A stretch of DNA of 64,000 bases from Micractinium sp. NFX-FRZ (GCA_029339195.1 JAPTJF010000262.1:22411-86410); one strand, 5' to 3'. Counted from the stretch's first letter, positions 39,211 through 52,136 are shown. Notes: a model not told the origin generated them from the letters alone. Numbers and translations are program-made.

Positions 39211-40233
39211 GTGGTTGCCTGCCATCCCCTACCATCCCCTAGAACTGTGCCCAGCCAGCCTGGCACCGAGTAGGCATGCTGCGCCGCTGCGGGCGTGCTG
39301 TGCCGCTCGCGAGGGTTAGCAGCATGCTCACCAGCGGCGTGTTGCCTGCCCCTGTGAGGGAGGCCCGGCCCCGTGCAGCTGGGCGCCGCAGCGTCCCGGC
39401 ATATTAGCTTACGACGATACTATGCGTGTAGCCTATGCACAATCTGGAGCAACAAATGACGACCCCTCCCTGATTCCCTCCCCCCCCTCTTCTTCCCTCT
39501 TTCATCTTGCTCGGTCCGCCCCCCGGTGATGAGTGCCCCTCAGACCTGCCCCCCATTTCTTCAGGCACCCCCGCCTAGGGGATCTCACATGAAAACGCAT
39601 CCTCCGCGGCTTCAATTCTGCGCAATGATTTCGTTCCGCTCACCATTGTACGTCCAGTCACACAGCAGCAGCACCGCATAGCGCTACAATCCCGTGTCGT
39701 GTGTGTAAGCCAACGCGCATCACAAGGTGCCAGAAAAGTTGTGTTGTTGTGAAGACTTTGCACCATATCCCCATGCAAGGAACTCCTTGCAGCTCTTGCA
39801 TCAGATGCCACGTAAAATAACTACAACACCAAGCTGGCGCTGGGCTGCTGGCTATGCCCGCCGGCCTTCTTGCCCCCTGCTTTCTTGCCCGCACAACCTG
39901 CACACTGCATGCTTGCACACTTGCCCCTATCCTACTTGCATCCGTGTTTGCCTGCCTTTCTAATTTGCCCACCTGCCTGTTTCCATGGCTGCACGCTTGC
40001 TCGACCACATGACCGTTCAGTGTGGCTTGCCTGCCTGCCGACTTGCAGATTTGGCAAAGCACCGGTGAATAAGCTCCTGCATCCAAGCCCAGAAACCTAC
40101 TCTCTCCCGCTTTGTGTCGGGCGGCCCCCGTGACACCCTTGGTCCCCACAGCATGTTGTGCAAGCTGTTGCAGATGTTGGCAGGGAGCCCTAGGCCGATC
40201 GAGTGCTCACCGCAGCTCACCCAGTGAAGCACA
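39211..40233. other. 3' UTR and spacer before the LINE relic
   Basis: No gene recognised. The first 500 bp are probably the 3' UTR of the PSA2-like gene, with TGTAA at 39704-39708. The rest is unassigned and may include the truncated 5' part of the LINE. Confidence 0.45.
39704..39708 (+). terminator. TGTAA polyadenylation signal of the PSA2-like gene
   Basis: TGTAA about 495 nt after the stop at 39210. Long 3' UTRs are common in green algae. Confidence 0.5.
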
Positions 40234-43200
40234 ATGGTGGGTTTGTGCTATCTGCCACCCAAGGGCAGTGGCGGCTGCCCCACTGACCTGGGCGGCTGGT
40301 GGCTGCGTCTGGCAGGCGATGTGGCAGAGGCTGCAGCGCAGGGTTTCATCATACTCGCTGGCGACTTCAATGCCCGCACCTCCGTCGACCCTTATTGGCC
40401 AAATGAAGGTGAGCCAGACTGCGGTGCCCGCTGCAGCGAAGATGCAGCGCCAGTCAACAGCCATGGGCGCAGCCTGCTGCAGCTGTGCAGCACCAGCGGC
40501 CTGCGCCTGTGCAATGGGCGCACCGGCCCCAGCAGCAGCGCAGCCACCAGCTTCGGCGTACTTGGCAGCGGCAAGGCAGTGGTGGACTACTATGCCATCA
40601 GCGTCGAGCTGCTGCCGCATGTGCTGCAGTTGGAAGTGCTGGGGTGGCACCCAGCAGCCTTGTACACCGACCACGCAACGCTGGACTTCGAGCTGCAGCT
40701 GCCAGCGTGCCAGCCGCAGTGGGGGGGTAGAGGGAGCAGCCACCAGCAGAGTGGCAGCCACCACCGCAGCAGCGGCAATACAGGTGCCGGAACCCAGAGC
40801 AGCTGGAAGCAGCTGTGGTAGCCCTGGCAGAGCTTGACGCATCCCTGGGAGCCTTGGCAGATGCAGCCGACAATGCTGAGTCGGTGGCAGATGTGAACGG
40901 CGTGACGGCATGGCTGGATGAAGCTGTGTGCTCCGCCCTGGAGGCAGGCGGCATGCGCCCGCGGGGGCAAGGCCAGCAGCGGCGCCAGCTCCCCCGGCAG
41001 CTCCGCCAGGCTTTCGGCATCAGGCCGCTGCGCCACGCCCAACGGCAGGCAGCCAAGGCAGCCAAGGCGGGAGGCGATCCAGCCCAGCAGGCAGCCGCAC
41101 GGCGGCAGCTGAAGAAGGCGTCGCGCTCAGCACACCGGGCAGCGTCAGCCATGCGGGGCAAGGCCTGTGAGGACCTGCGGACACAGACCCCACAGCCTTG
41201 TTCCGTGCCATTGACCGCTCAGCCCGGCTGGTGGCCAGCTTCCCCTCAGATGTATTGGAGCAGTACATTCAGGGGCTGCTAGGTGGCACCCCAGCCAGCG
41301 CCAGAGCAGCCACCAGAGCAGCGACCGCCACCAGAGCCACCACCAGAGCCACCGCCAGCCATGCTGCCACCGCAACAGCGGCCGCCATGCACAGCAACTG
41401 CGGTGGCAGCAGCAGCAGCAGCGGCGGCCTGCCCCCCCAGCCCGCCACCAGCATCCCCAACCTCCCCTGCCTCCCTCACCCCCTACCCCAATTCCACTGC
41501 CTCCCTCCACCCATCTGCCAGTACCCCTGCCTCCCCCCTCCCCGCAACACTCGGTGCCGAGCCCCCACCCTTGTTTGTCAACATTGCACCCGTGGCACTT
41601 GGTGCCGAACTCCCGAACCTCCCCCCCGCGCAGGAAGCAGCACAGCCCAGCTGGCGCAGCAGCAGCGGCAGAGCAGCAGCAACAGCAGCAGCAGCAGCAG
41701 CAGCAGTCGGTGGCCAGCCTGGCTGCCGGGATGCACGCACCCTTCGCAACAGCAGTTGTGGCGGCTCACAGCCGCTGCCTGAAAGGGAGGAAGGCAGTGG
41801 CGGGCAGCCTGCCGTCTTGGTTCCTGAAGGCGGCCACCTTGCAGCTGTCCCATGTGCTGGCAGCGCAGTTCAACGCGTGGGTGCGCATCGGTCAGCTGTC
41901 GGCAGCTGACGTGCTTAAAATATCTCCCCCATCCCAAAGCCCGGAGCTCAGCCCGGCAGCCTGGACGGCCTGCGGGGCATCGCAGTGGGCAGCCTGCCAG
42001 CCAAGCTCTTTGCCTGCATCCTGGATCAACGCATCTCCGACTGTGCAGAGGCCAGCTGTTGCAAGGCAGAGGTCCAGTTCGGCTTCCGGTAGCGCCGCAG
42101 CATGGTGCAGGCAGCGCTCGTGCTGCGTGTTCTACAGGACCAGCACCGCAGCAGCGGGCAGCAGTTGTGGGCTTGTTTCGTCAACTTCAAGGCCTATGAC
42201 AGCGTGCCACGGGCGCGATTGTGGGCCAAGTTGCAGCAGCGGCGGCAGCTGGCTCAGAGCAGTGCAGGCACTGTACGCCGACGTGCCCATGTCGGTGCGC
42301 ACAGCCGACGGCTTGTCGCGCTGCTTCCAAGCGCGCTTGGGCCTGAAGCAGGGCTGCCCCCTCAGCCCCACGCTCTTCGGCCTCTACATTGATGATTTCG
42401 AAGAGCAGCTGCTGCAGGCAGCACAGCGGGGTGAGCAGCTCGACCTGCCAGTACTGGAGGGCAGCAGCGGCCCAATGCCGCCGCTGCTGTACGCTGACGA
42501 CACCACGCTGCTAGCCACCTCAGCGGCCGGCCTGCAGCGCCAGCTGGACCTGCTGCAGCAGTACTGCCAGCAGTGGGAGGTGACAGTCAACACCGTCAAT
42601 ACCAAACTGCTGCTGCTCACCGGGCAGCGCACGCAGCGGGCAGCATTGCAGGCAGCAGAGCACGTCGGGCTCACATTCGGTGGCCAGCTACTGAAGGCAA
42701 TGACCACCTTCAAGTACCCGGGCATCACGTTCTGTGCCAGCACGTGCCTAGCGGGCGCAGCAGCACTAGCACGCACCAAGGCAGCCTGGGCAGCAGTGCA
42801 CAACAGCCGTGCCCGGTGTGCAGCACCGGCATTGAGGCAGCCTGTGTGCACCTGCAGCTGTTCAGCACCATGGTTGATTCGGTGTTGTCCTCCGGCTCCG
42901 AGGTGTGGGGCATACAGCTGGCAGCCAGGGCAGCCGCTGGCAGCGGCAGCACCGGTTGTGCTACTGAGAAGCTGCGCCTAAACTTCCTTTGCGGAATCGA
43001 GCACTGGCAACAGGGCAGCACAGCCTGCTCTGGCAGGCAGTCGCAGCCAGCGCAGCCCTGGCGTGCGCATCTAGTGCCCGCCAGCCTTCCCGCCAGTCAT
43101 GGGCACAGCAGCTTGTTGCCGGGCTGGCGGCAGCAGGGGTGCAACTGGATCTGGCCCACCCCGTCCCATCAGCATTGCGGCTGTGCGCAGCGCGCGCCAG

Positions 43201-43846
43201 CAACGGCAGCTGCAGCTACTGCAGACAGCAGCTGCCCGCGACAGCGCCAGCAAGCTGCAACACTATGTTGCAGGCGTATGCGGCAGCAACCTCCAGGCCA
43301 GCAACCTGGGCATGCCGGCCCCGTACCTCAGCGAGATATGGGAGCGGGGCGTGAAGCCTTAGCGCAGTGGCGCACAGGCTCCTACTCGGGTGCCGAGGAG
43401 ACGGGCAGATGGCAGCAGATCCCTCGGGACCAGCGCCTATGCCCGCACTACGGCGGCGGTACAGAGACAGTAGCACACATGATTTTCCACTGCCCCCTCG
43501 TCTCTCCGCACCCGCTTTGCCGACCTCTTTGATCCAGTACCCGCAGACCTGCATTTGTTCATGCAACAGCATGTGCCCCGCCTGGCCTCTTTTGCTGCCG
43601 CATGCCGCCAAGAGTGGCAAACCGCATCGGCCGCTGACAACTCCGCGCCCCCTGTACCACCCATCACCCCTTGAGACCCTCTCCCTACCCTTGTTTATGC
43701 ATCTTTTCCCCCAGCCCAAGCTGCCTCTTGCGGGTCTGTACCACAAGTTTCATTGCAGAGAAACGGACTGTGCAAGCAAGCAAGCAAGTAGGCAGGCAGG
43801 CGGGCAGGCAGGCAAGCAGGCAAGCAAGCATGCATGCATGCATGAA
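40234..43846 (+). mobile_element. Decayed LINE (non-LTR retrotransposon) with endonuclease and reverse transcriptase
   Basis: The order is an APE-type endonuclease (GDFNAR near 40360, VVDYYAIS near 40580, YTDHATLDFEL near 40660), a linker, and reverse transcriptase (LWACFVNFKAYDSVPRARLW near 42170, FQARLGLKQGCPLSPTLFGL near 42330, YADDTTLLATS near 42490). A C-terminal Cys/His knuckle follows (RLCPHYGGGTETVAHMIFHC near 43430) and an end near 43674. The coding sequence switches frame at least near 40780, 41190, 41930-42100, 42240 and after 42700. It is therefore a dead copy. It finishes in a run of caag, ggca and catg tetramers (about 43770-43846), a typical simple-repeat LINE tail. The 5' end is truncated or too decayed to place. 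Confidence 0.88.
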
Positions 43847-43916
43847 TGCTGGCAGCTGATTGGCCGGATACTAACTGGCCAGACTCCTGTTGCGCATGCT
43901 ATGGTCATGGCGACCA

Positions 43917-44520
43917 GGCTGGCTGTTCATTGCTGCTGTCTTCCAGCCGTTTGCTACACGCTTGACACTAATAGGTTTAAACATGCCATGAAGCGGCAGG
44001 AGGCTGTGGTATGACGAGGAGAAAAGGAAACCAGGCACGGGGATGCGGGGTCGCATACCTCACCAAAGGCAGGGTGGAAAGACCGTACAACAAAACTGAC
44101 AAGGGAGTACGTACATGGGCGATCAATCAGCAGGATGATGGGGTTCGTGCGCAGGAGAGAGGGGATGGGGGACAGAGAATGGTGCAAAGAAAAGTGGGGG
44201 TCAATCTCAGATATGCAGGGCTGGCTGTTCATTGCTGCTGTCTTCCAGCCGTTTGCTACACGCTTGACACTAATAGGTTTAAACATGCCATGAAGCGGCA
44301 GGAGGCTGTGGTATGACGAGGAGAAAAGGAAACCAGGCACGGGGATGCGGGGTCGCATACCTCACCAAAGGCAGGGTGGAAAGACCGTACAACAAAACTG
44401 ACAAGGGAGTACGTACATGGGCGATCAATCAGCAGGATGATGGGGTTCGTGCGCAGGAGAGAGGGGATGGGGGACAGAGAATGGTGCAAAGAAAAGTGGG
44501 GGTCAATCTCAGATATGCAG
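43917..44520. repeat. Perfect tandem duplication, two 302-bp units
   Basis: The segment starting ggctggctgttcattgctg at 43917 is repeated from 44219 with no difference that I could find over 302 bp. Unlike every other duplicate in the window it has no divergence. It lies between the LINE tail and the 3' end of the minus-strand secreted-protein gene, probably within its 3' UTR. It codes for nothing recognisable. Confidence 0.93.
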
Positions 44521-44748
44521 GGCATTGGCAGGGTCGAACGTGCTACGCCATTCACTTTCAACATGGCCGAGGGAGTTGGGAGCTCAATGGCTGATTGATG
44601 GCTGGTCAAACCCATGTTGTGCAAAGTATGATTGTGGCGGGCAGATCTTTAGTTCGCTTCTTGGCTCGCTTCCGTCACTCTTTCTAAAGTGCCGCGTGTT
44701 AGAAACGAAGGCACTTGTCGGTGGAGCGGGACAGGGTGTGACAGACGC

Positions 44749-47700
44749 TTACCTGCCGAACGGGTTTGGGATACAAAAGGTGCACACCCCAACATTGCAG
44801 CAGCCGCTGCAATCATCATCCGATGAGCACCTGCAACCCGAATGGGATGCACACAAGTGGTGAGGTGGAAACGCACTATACCAACAACACAATTTAAGGG
44901 AAACTTGCCACACCTGCACCTCTTCACCCCAAAACCCCAAACTCACACATCGCTCCTTCTCAATCCTATCCACCCGGCCACCATACGTCATGCAACAACC
45001 CGCCCATGCTCATCCCTCGCATCCGACTCACTCGGCACATCTGCCAAAAATGCATGTGCCGGACCGGCACTGGGTGTTTCTGGTGCAGCCGGGGGCGTTG
45101 TTGGGCAACTTTGGGATGCACACGGAGGGGGCGCCCAGGAAAGAGAAGCAAGCTTCGCTCGAGGTGCAATCGCTGTCGCGACTGCAAATGAAAGGGATGT
45201 TCACCAGCCTGCCGTTAAGGTCCAAGACGCCCTTGAAGCGCCTGGTCCCCTTGGCCACCTGCAAGCAGCAGAGGAACGAGGGCAGTGGGCGCACATCCCA
45301 TATGAGTTGCATATTGCAGCGAACTTGTGACCCATAGGCAGGCCACCACACATGCAGGCTGCTGGTGATGCGCGTAACCAGGGCAGGCTTGAGGCTCACC
45401 GTGAGATAGACGCCCACAACGGCGGTTGAAGAGAAGCTGCCCCCGGCTGCCTTGATCATTCTAGCGACCTGCAGCACAACCATGGCTTCGGTGAGGGCTA
45501 TGCTTGGGTGCATGTCAGACTTCCTATATGCGTTGCTGGAGAAACCTGGGGAAGCCTAGAGGGAAACAACTTGCAAATTGATGCGGTTGGGAAACATGGC
45601 GGCCCTCTCACCGATGAGGGGATGTTGTAGCCAGCTCCAGCCGCGGCCCTAAGGCGCACGCCGCCGCCCGCCGGGCTGGCAAAGACGTCCATGGACAGGC
45701 TGGCGGCAGCATAGTTGCCAGCAATGAACTGTGTCAGCAACTTGCCGACCACGGGGACTGCCGAGACCAGCTTGTTAACGCTGACTGTGTTTGACAGGTG
45801 CACCCACACCTTGTCGGTTTGCACCAAGCAGATGGCATTCACGGTGCCCAGCCCGCTGCAGGCAGCAGCACCGGCAAGAGGGGCAAGCGTGCATGTGAGA
45901 AGGGAGCCTCCCATCCGAGCAGGCTGTGGGCATGCTGGGCGTCTGCTCTTAGGCATCCCACCAAGCTTGCATGCCACCAAGCGTGCATCCCCACGAGGCT
46001 TGCATCCCTGCAAACAGGCATGTGAAGTGTCACATAATTCGCCGTAGCGCTGCGCCCCCACCTGAGGTCTAGGGTGACATCATTCAGCAACACCAGCTTG
46101 GGGGCAACCCTCGTCTTGATGAGGACAGTGATTGGGCTTTGGTACCGCACCATCACATAGCCTTCAGAGTTGAAGCCTATGGCGAGGTAACTGGTGATGC
46201 CAAACGTCCCGCCCACCCCTCCCGCCAGATAGACGTTGCCAGAGGTGAAGGCCAGGCTCCGGTCGGTGCCTGCAACACTTGGTGGAGCCGGATGTGCAGC
46301 TTAAGAATGCTTCGTTGAATGAACACCTCTACTTTGGGCAGGCGCCCTGCACCCGTTGCGGGCGCCTGCCAGAGCATACATAGCAAAAGCTCACCCCGCG
46401 AGTTTTGCCCAATGGTGGGCGTCCACACCGTGGAGGTGGTATCCGGTGCCTTGAGAGTTCCCCTCTGCAGTGGCAGACGCAAAGCAGGCTGCTCAGAACA
46501 TGCACAGCCATGCAAGACAGCCGTTCAAAGCACTGCCAACACCACAAAGGCTGACCTTGGAAAATCCAAGGGCATCCAGTTGCAGGTCGACTTTGACGTA
46601 TTGGCCAATTGGGATGCTGATCTTCAAAAAGTTCACGCCTGCATAAGGAGGGGTTGGACACGGGGGGCGGGAGTATGCGAGGTGGCAAGGCCCAAGCCCT
46701 GCAACCAACCCTGTTGCCACAACGCTTGTAGCCAGTGCAACCGGCAAGTTACTCTGCCAGCAAGCGAGTGCCCACCTCTGAGTGAATGCATGCAAGCAGT
46801 GTGGTTGAAGGCACTCACCCATGAGAATGTCCAGGTCGGGGGAGCAGGGATTGACGGCAATGCAGAGGGAGGGGTCGAGCACGCCATTGATGAAGCCATT
46901 TAGGGCGGGCTTGAGGCTGACAAAGACGGCCTTTAAGTCGGCGGGTAGGGTGTTGAGCAAAGGAGAGTTCAGGAACACGGACAACCTGCACAGGGGGCGG
47001 GAACCGTGTTCTGAATGCCCATCTGTGAGGCCCCATGAAGGGCAGCATTCGTAGCGCTTGTATGCTTGCAAGGTCACAGTCAAAGCGCTGCACCTCGGGA
47101 GCACTCCAAACAGGTAGGAGCTGCTCGGGTTGATGGGCGCCTTGCCGCAGGCGGCAAACATGTTGCCCAAGTCCGGGTCATCTGCCAACGCGATGGCCTG
47201 CAATGCATTACATGCCCAGTTTGTGTTGTTTCAAACCAAGCTTGGTGCTGTGGTGATCTGTGTTGCATGAATTCAATATAACGGCAGTCTGCAAGGTGAC
47301 CAGTAACATGAGCGGCACTGAGCACAATTCTGAGCGCAACCCGGCCTCTCACCGTTGATCCGTTCAGCACAGGCACGGTGCAGTCAACCAACTCGGGGGG
47401 AAGGACTGTTTGCGCCCTGCAGGCAAGCAAGAGAGGCGGCGATGTGCCTTTAGTGGCAAGCTGATGACTGGGCGCATGCACCGGGGCAGGGAGAGAGAGG
47501 TGGGGGTGGGGTGGGGGGGGGGGGGCGGGAGGAGCGCCAAGCATTGGCCACAACTCACAGCCTGAAGAAGTCGCCGATGGGCAGCTGGTTCAGCAAGTTT
47601 GTGGACACCTTAGTGACGGGATTTTTTAGCGAGAGAATGGGCTTGTCGGGGCCATCAAAGTATGGGCGAAGCTGGTACATCGAGAACCCGGAGCCGATGC

Positions 47701-50700
47701 ACTTCAGGCTGCCAGCCCAGGGACAGGTGCCGGCTGCATGCACAAGAAAAGCTTAAGTGGGTCAGACTCACATACATAGTGGTTGGACTGGAGGCCAATG
47801 CTTGCTTCAGCGCATGCAGGTTGGGGCGAGAATAGGCGCATGCCAGGCACAGTGCAGTCATGCGGGGGAAGTAGCGGTGCAACCTGCCTCAAGCCCCCAG
47901 CCCTTGTGTTGCTGGCCACTGCAGCTCCGCACAATGGCATCACAACGACCGTTAGCAGGCATGTCATTTGGATGGTTGGCTGGCCAGCTTCTACCCGGTG
48001 TGTCAGCATTGATGCACTCACGAGGAGGGGGAATGCGGGCGCACAGATTGCTGGCGAATCGGGGCTTGTCGACATCGAAGACTGCCTTCATGGTTGCAGC
48101 TGCATCATACATAGCAGGCAGGTAGGCAGGCAGGGCATTGCTTGAAGCGGCGAGCGTTCATGTTGGGATGTGGAGTTGTGCATGAGGGGTCAATGGCGAA
48201 GACCTGCTATTTTGGAGGTTCGGGGAAGCACAAACACGAGACAAGGACGCAACGCGCACCCGAGAGCTCAGCGTTGTAGAACCGCAGGGGGCCCATTGAG
48301 CCACGGATGGCGCCCTTCATGTCCCTCCAGTTCAACCCGACCACAAAATCAGAGGACCCTGCAAGGAGGCGTGGAGCAACACACGCAGCCATGCCAGTCA
48401 CGATGAGAATTTAGCTGAACAACAACCAAAGCAGTCCTGGCAGGTCGCAAGCTGCAGGAAATGTATGTACAAGGTGAGAAGGCTCGAGGTTATCACCGGC
48501 TGGAGAACAAGTGTGCATGCTGTAGCGGCACAGCGGCATAGCGGCAACAACGAGATTTTGGCAGGCGCACCCCATGTGATCGGCTTCTGGTTTGCCCAGC
48601 TGTCAACAACAGCACCGTTTTGGTAGTACGTAACTCGGGCCCCGCTTTTTGTCACTGCAGAAGCAGAGCAGCAAGGGAAACGGCCTTACGAGGCGCGCAT
48701 CAACATGCCAGCCGGCCGTGTAAGCCGGATGCTGTGAAGAACGACAACATCAAGGCGTTGCATGCACCATCATTGTGCAACTAACACATGCACAACGACA
48801 AAGTACCTGCAAGCATCGACCAGCACCCTGGCTGAGCCTCAGGCAAGAAGGGGATGTACTTATACTGCTTGGCCACATTGTCCGTCTCGGCAAAATAAGA
48901 CCCTCGCAGCCTGCAGTGTGCGGTGCAACGCTTGTTAAGGGGCCGGGGTTGTGCATGACAAAGTACACAATGTCCCGCACACGAGTCCCTTACATGAAGC
49001 TGTTGATGAAGCTACTGGACTTGCGGTTGAGGCTCATCAGTGTGTTGTCAACGGTCAACCCCTCGCCCTGGTCTCTGTACCACACGACACCTGCATCATA
49101 AAGCAAGCCGCGCCAGTCACGCTGCTGTCTTGGATGTGTCATGTCGGGCAAGTGCTTGGGCAGATGGGCACAGCTGGCAGCAAAATTGTGAGCCGGACAT
49201 ACCACGGCCAAGGCCAACGAAGTGCAGTCAGTGTGAGCAGGGCATGCATGGAGGAGCCCACCCGTCCACGACGTCAAAGCTCCAGGGATGCTCAAGGTGG
49301 CACGCCGCGCATAGGAGGAGGAATTGCCAGCAAAGAACAGGGTGCCACCAAAGTCCGGTTCGGCCGCCACGCCAGTGAGGTTCTGCAAGCGTGGCCGGGA
49401 ATGGGCATGGCCTCGATGCATGGATGGAAAGCACAGCTTGGTGCGCCTCCGGCCAGCTAGATTACGCATCATCAAGCGAAACCACAACAACATCAACCTT
49501 GCTTTGCCCCGCCATCATCCCTTCCCTCTAAATTTTGCCCGCACCAGGTGGGCCTGGGTATAGCTGGTGTCAATCCACTGGTTTGGCTTGGCGGCATTCA
49601 AGTTTGCGGGGTCCAGATCCAGCACCAGGTTGGTGTAGGCCACGGCTCGCCTGCAGGGCAAAGACGGGCGGCAGGTGTGTGTGTTACAGTCGCCCGGCAT
49701 AGCATGTCGGCAGGGAGTGAGGGAATCGGGCATGCGGAGGGGGAAAGGAGACAGGCGCATGAAGTGGACGTGGGTGCCAGCATTCTACTTCCACCAGTGC
49801 AATGTGCCTAACTCATTGCACTAGCCACCGCCCACGTGCCTGCAGAGCGAGCTGGCGAACCGCGCCTGGTCACGGAGGCAGAGTTGTTGCATCTCGGATG
49901 CTGCAAGCAAAGGGAAGGGAGGGCGAAATGCGAGTATGGTGGGTAGCTCTTGCTGCAGGCAAGGTGCAAGCTCGTGGGCCGTGAGCCCGGCCGTGCGCGT
50001 CAGCGTAGGCATTAATGGAATGTTCCTCATCCAGGCAGCGGCAGCGGCTTGCCTGTGAGGCTCTTGTTGTACATGTACGTGGGGCCGACGCTGCCCGTCA
50101 TCGGAGCGAACCTGCTTGACAGGTCCCGTCCTATCACAAAGTTGTTGCGGCCTATAGGGCGGAGTTGCACAAAGGCCAGAGTCACTGGTCAGGCACAGGC
50201 CAATGGGTGGCTGCCTTCCTTGCATGGGCATAAATAGCGTTAGCAGGGCTCTCAAAGTTGTTGTGCTGTCACAACATGGTGCTCACCTGTGTTGTGTTGT
50301 TGCACTGCAATGCACTGCATGGTAAGACTCGCTGCTTGCAAAGAGCAGTTGGCTCCCACCACGACCCATGCACAAGTAACGAAGTAACGAAGTGGGTCTC
50401 ACCCCATGTGACCTTCTCAACCGATCGGATGGACTGCAGGAGCTGCCCATTCCAGAACTGGCTGATTGTGGTGTCGTTCTTCGTGACTGGAAGGGGGAGG
50501 GGATGCACACACATGGTCTATGGTGGCGGCATACATGCACAGAGCCTTGCGGCAGTGTTGAGGGCACCAGGCCACGCAACAGGATGCCATGCGGAGGCGT
50601 AGAATGAGCACCAAGGGGGCACCCAGAAAGAGTGGATGCGACGGAGCCTTGAGTGGTGGCAGCGGTGCACAACTTGCACCCGCACGCCCGCCACCTCCCC

Positions 50701-52136
50701 GCTCAATAACAGACATGTGCGCACCTCCCAGCATTTGCCAGCAACCGGGTGATGTGGAAGGCAGAACTGCGCGGTACACTCCTCGCCTGGCTGCAACTTC
50801 CATGAACTGGTCCGTCCTCCACCTGCACCACATGTGGAGGATCGCAGTGATGGCAAGCAAGGCTGCCACTATAATTGTGCAAGCAGGCCAGCATCGGTAG
50901 CCAGCTCCATCGGTTGCGGGGGGCCCGCCATGGAGGTCTACACCCCTGTTGGCTCCCTCAACCCATGCCCAAGGGCATACTCTTCTTCTTCTTCTTCTTC
51001 TTCAAGCAGGCAAGCAGCGAGAGCACCCAAGCACCGTCGAGCTGCCCCATACTTGCATGAACAAGTTGCGCAGGCCGGAGACATTGCGGTTCAGTTGCAT
51101 CAACACCGAAGCGCCAGCCAGCCCGAAGTTCTCGTCTCTATACCAGATTGCACCTGCGCACAGTGGAAGGCATAGCACCACCCAAATTGCTTGTTAGCTT
51201 TGGAAGCGTTCATTTGAAGGGAGGAAGGAATGTGCATGCGCTGGCTGTAATGCCCACGCCTGCTTTTTCTATTTGCTTTGGGGTTTACAATCTGATGTCC
51301 GCAAACAAAGTGCGACACAGACCCCCCACCTTGTTGCTGCCCACCGGGCATGGATGCCCCGCCGCCGCCCTGCCCTGCCCAATGACCGGATGTGCACCAG
51401 CACCGCCCACCTGACCATGTGAGCCCAGAGATACTATTGTTGTTCAGGCTGTCGCGGAAAGCCGTAGAGTTGTCGCCGGCAGAGAAGGAGAGAATGCCTG
51501 CGTTGGCATCAATAGGCAGCCTGGCAGGTGGGACGTCAGTGGCAGCGTGTCCAATTTGGGTTAGCAGCAGGGCCCCGCATACACGGGCAATTATAGCCTG
51601 CGCTAAGCTGCAACAGGGACCAAAGCACGGCAGCCTCCAGGTTAGAAAAAGAGAAGAAGAAGAATACGCCCTTGGGCGTGGCTTGAGGAAACCGCCAACT
51701 TGCACTGCGTCAAGCATGGGCGGCGCACCTCCAAAATCGGCGCTCGGCACAACGCCCGACAGGGTGAGGTTGTTTCCCATGCCGCTGGCGTCCGCCCAGG
51801 TGGTGTTGTCACCCCCAGCAATCACACTGGCGGGGTCCAGCCAGAGGACCATAGCAGAGCTGCGAGGGGGCGCCTGGGCGTGACCTGCATGCGGGTGCAG
51901 AAGCGGGCTGACCAGCAACCTGTCAGCCAGCCCATGCAGCAAGAGGGGCAGTGGGCTCGCAATCAAGGTCAGCAAACCCGAGCGGGCGGGCCCTGCACCA
52001 GCACCACGTGTCGCAGCCTGCAGGGCTGCTTGGTTGAACCGGAAGCGCGGGCGCGGGCAGCGGCAGGCGGCGCCTCGCCTGCGGCTAGGAAGCAGAGCAG
52101 GAGCAGCACCACCATTGCACGCCAGCTGGGCCTCAT
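44749..52136 (-). CDS. Secreted protein with two jelly-roll (LamG-like) modules and Cys-rich tail
   Basis: Not a named gene. Twenty-six exons close to about 1001 residues: 52136-52018, 51859-51704, 51520-51411, 51153-51057, 50822-50725, 50486-50403, 50151-50053, 49900-49840, 49650-49545, 49382-49262, 49090-48994, 48910-48807, 48654-48571, 48358-48260, 48099-48022, 47733-47559, 47416-47353, 47197-47094, 46985-46819, 46638-46556, 46464-46395, 46269-46062, 45855-45612, 45468-45400, 45258-45032, 44830-44749. A signal peptide (MVVLLLLCFLAAGEA) leads. Module 1 (about 40-275) and module 2 (about 276-504) align exon by exon: VLWLDP/LVLDLDP, AIWYRDE/VVWYRDQ, PGCWQML/PGCWSML, FWNGQL/YQNGAV, YMYNKSLT/FYNAELS. 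The pattern fits a concanavalin/LamG jelly roll, so a wall or extracellular role is inferred. About 400 unassigned residues follow, then a tail with CTRNTQCRSGTCIFGRC. Five introns have GC donors. Confidence 0.72.
50940..51700. repeat. Inverted repeat pair with TCT-rich ends
   Basis: A block reading ccctcaacccatgcccaagg then gcatactcttcttctt lies on the plus strand at about 50950-51002. A related block (cctcaagccacgcccaaggg then cgtattcttcttctt) lies on the minus strand at about 51695-51645. Each is about 45-50 nt. They sit in two introns of the secreted-protein gene, either side of two exons. Confidence 0.75.

Noticed and set aside
41554..42981. Long plus-strand open frame as an intact reverse transcriptase gene
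   Set aside because: It includes the YADD core, but upstream RT blocks (for example the YDSV segment near 42190) are in another frame, so the element is frameshifted and dead.
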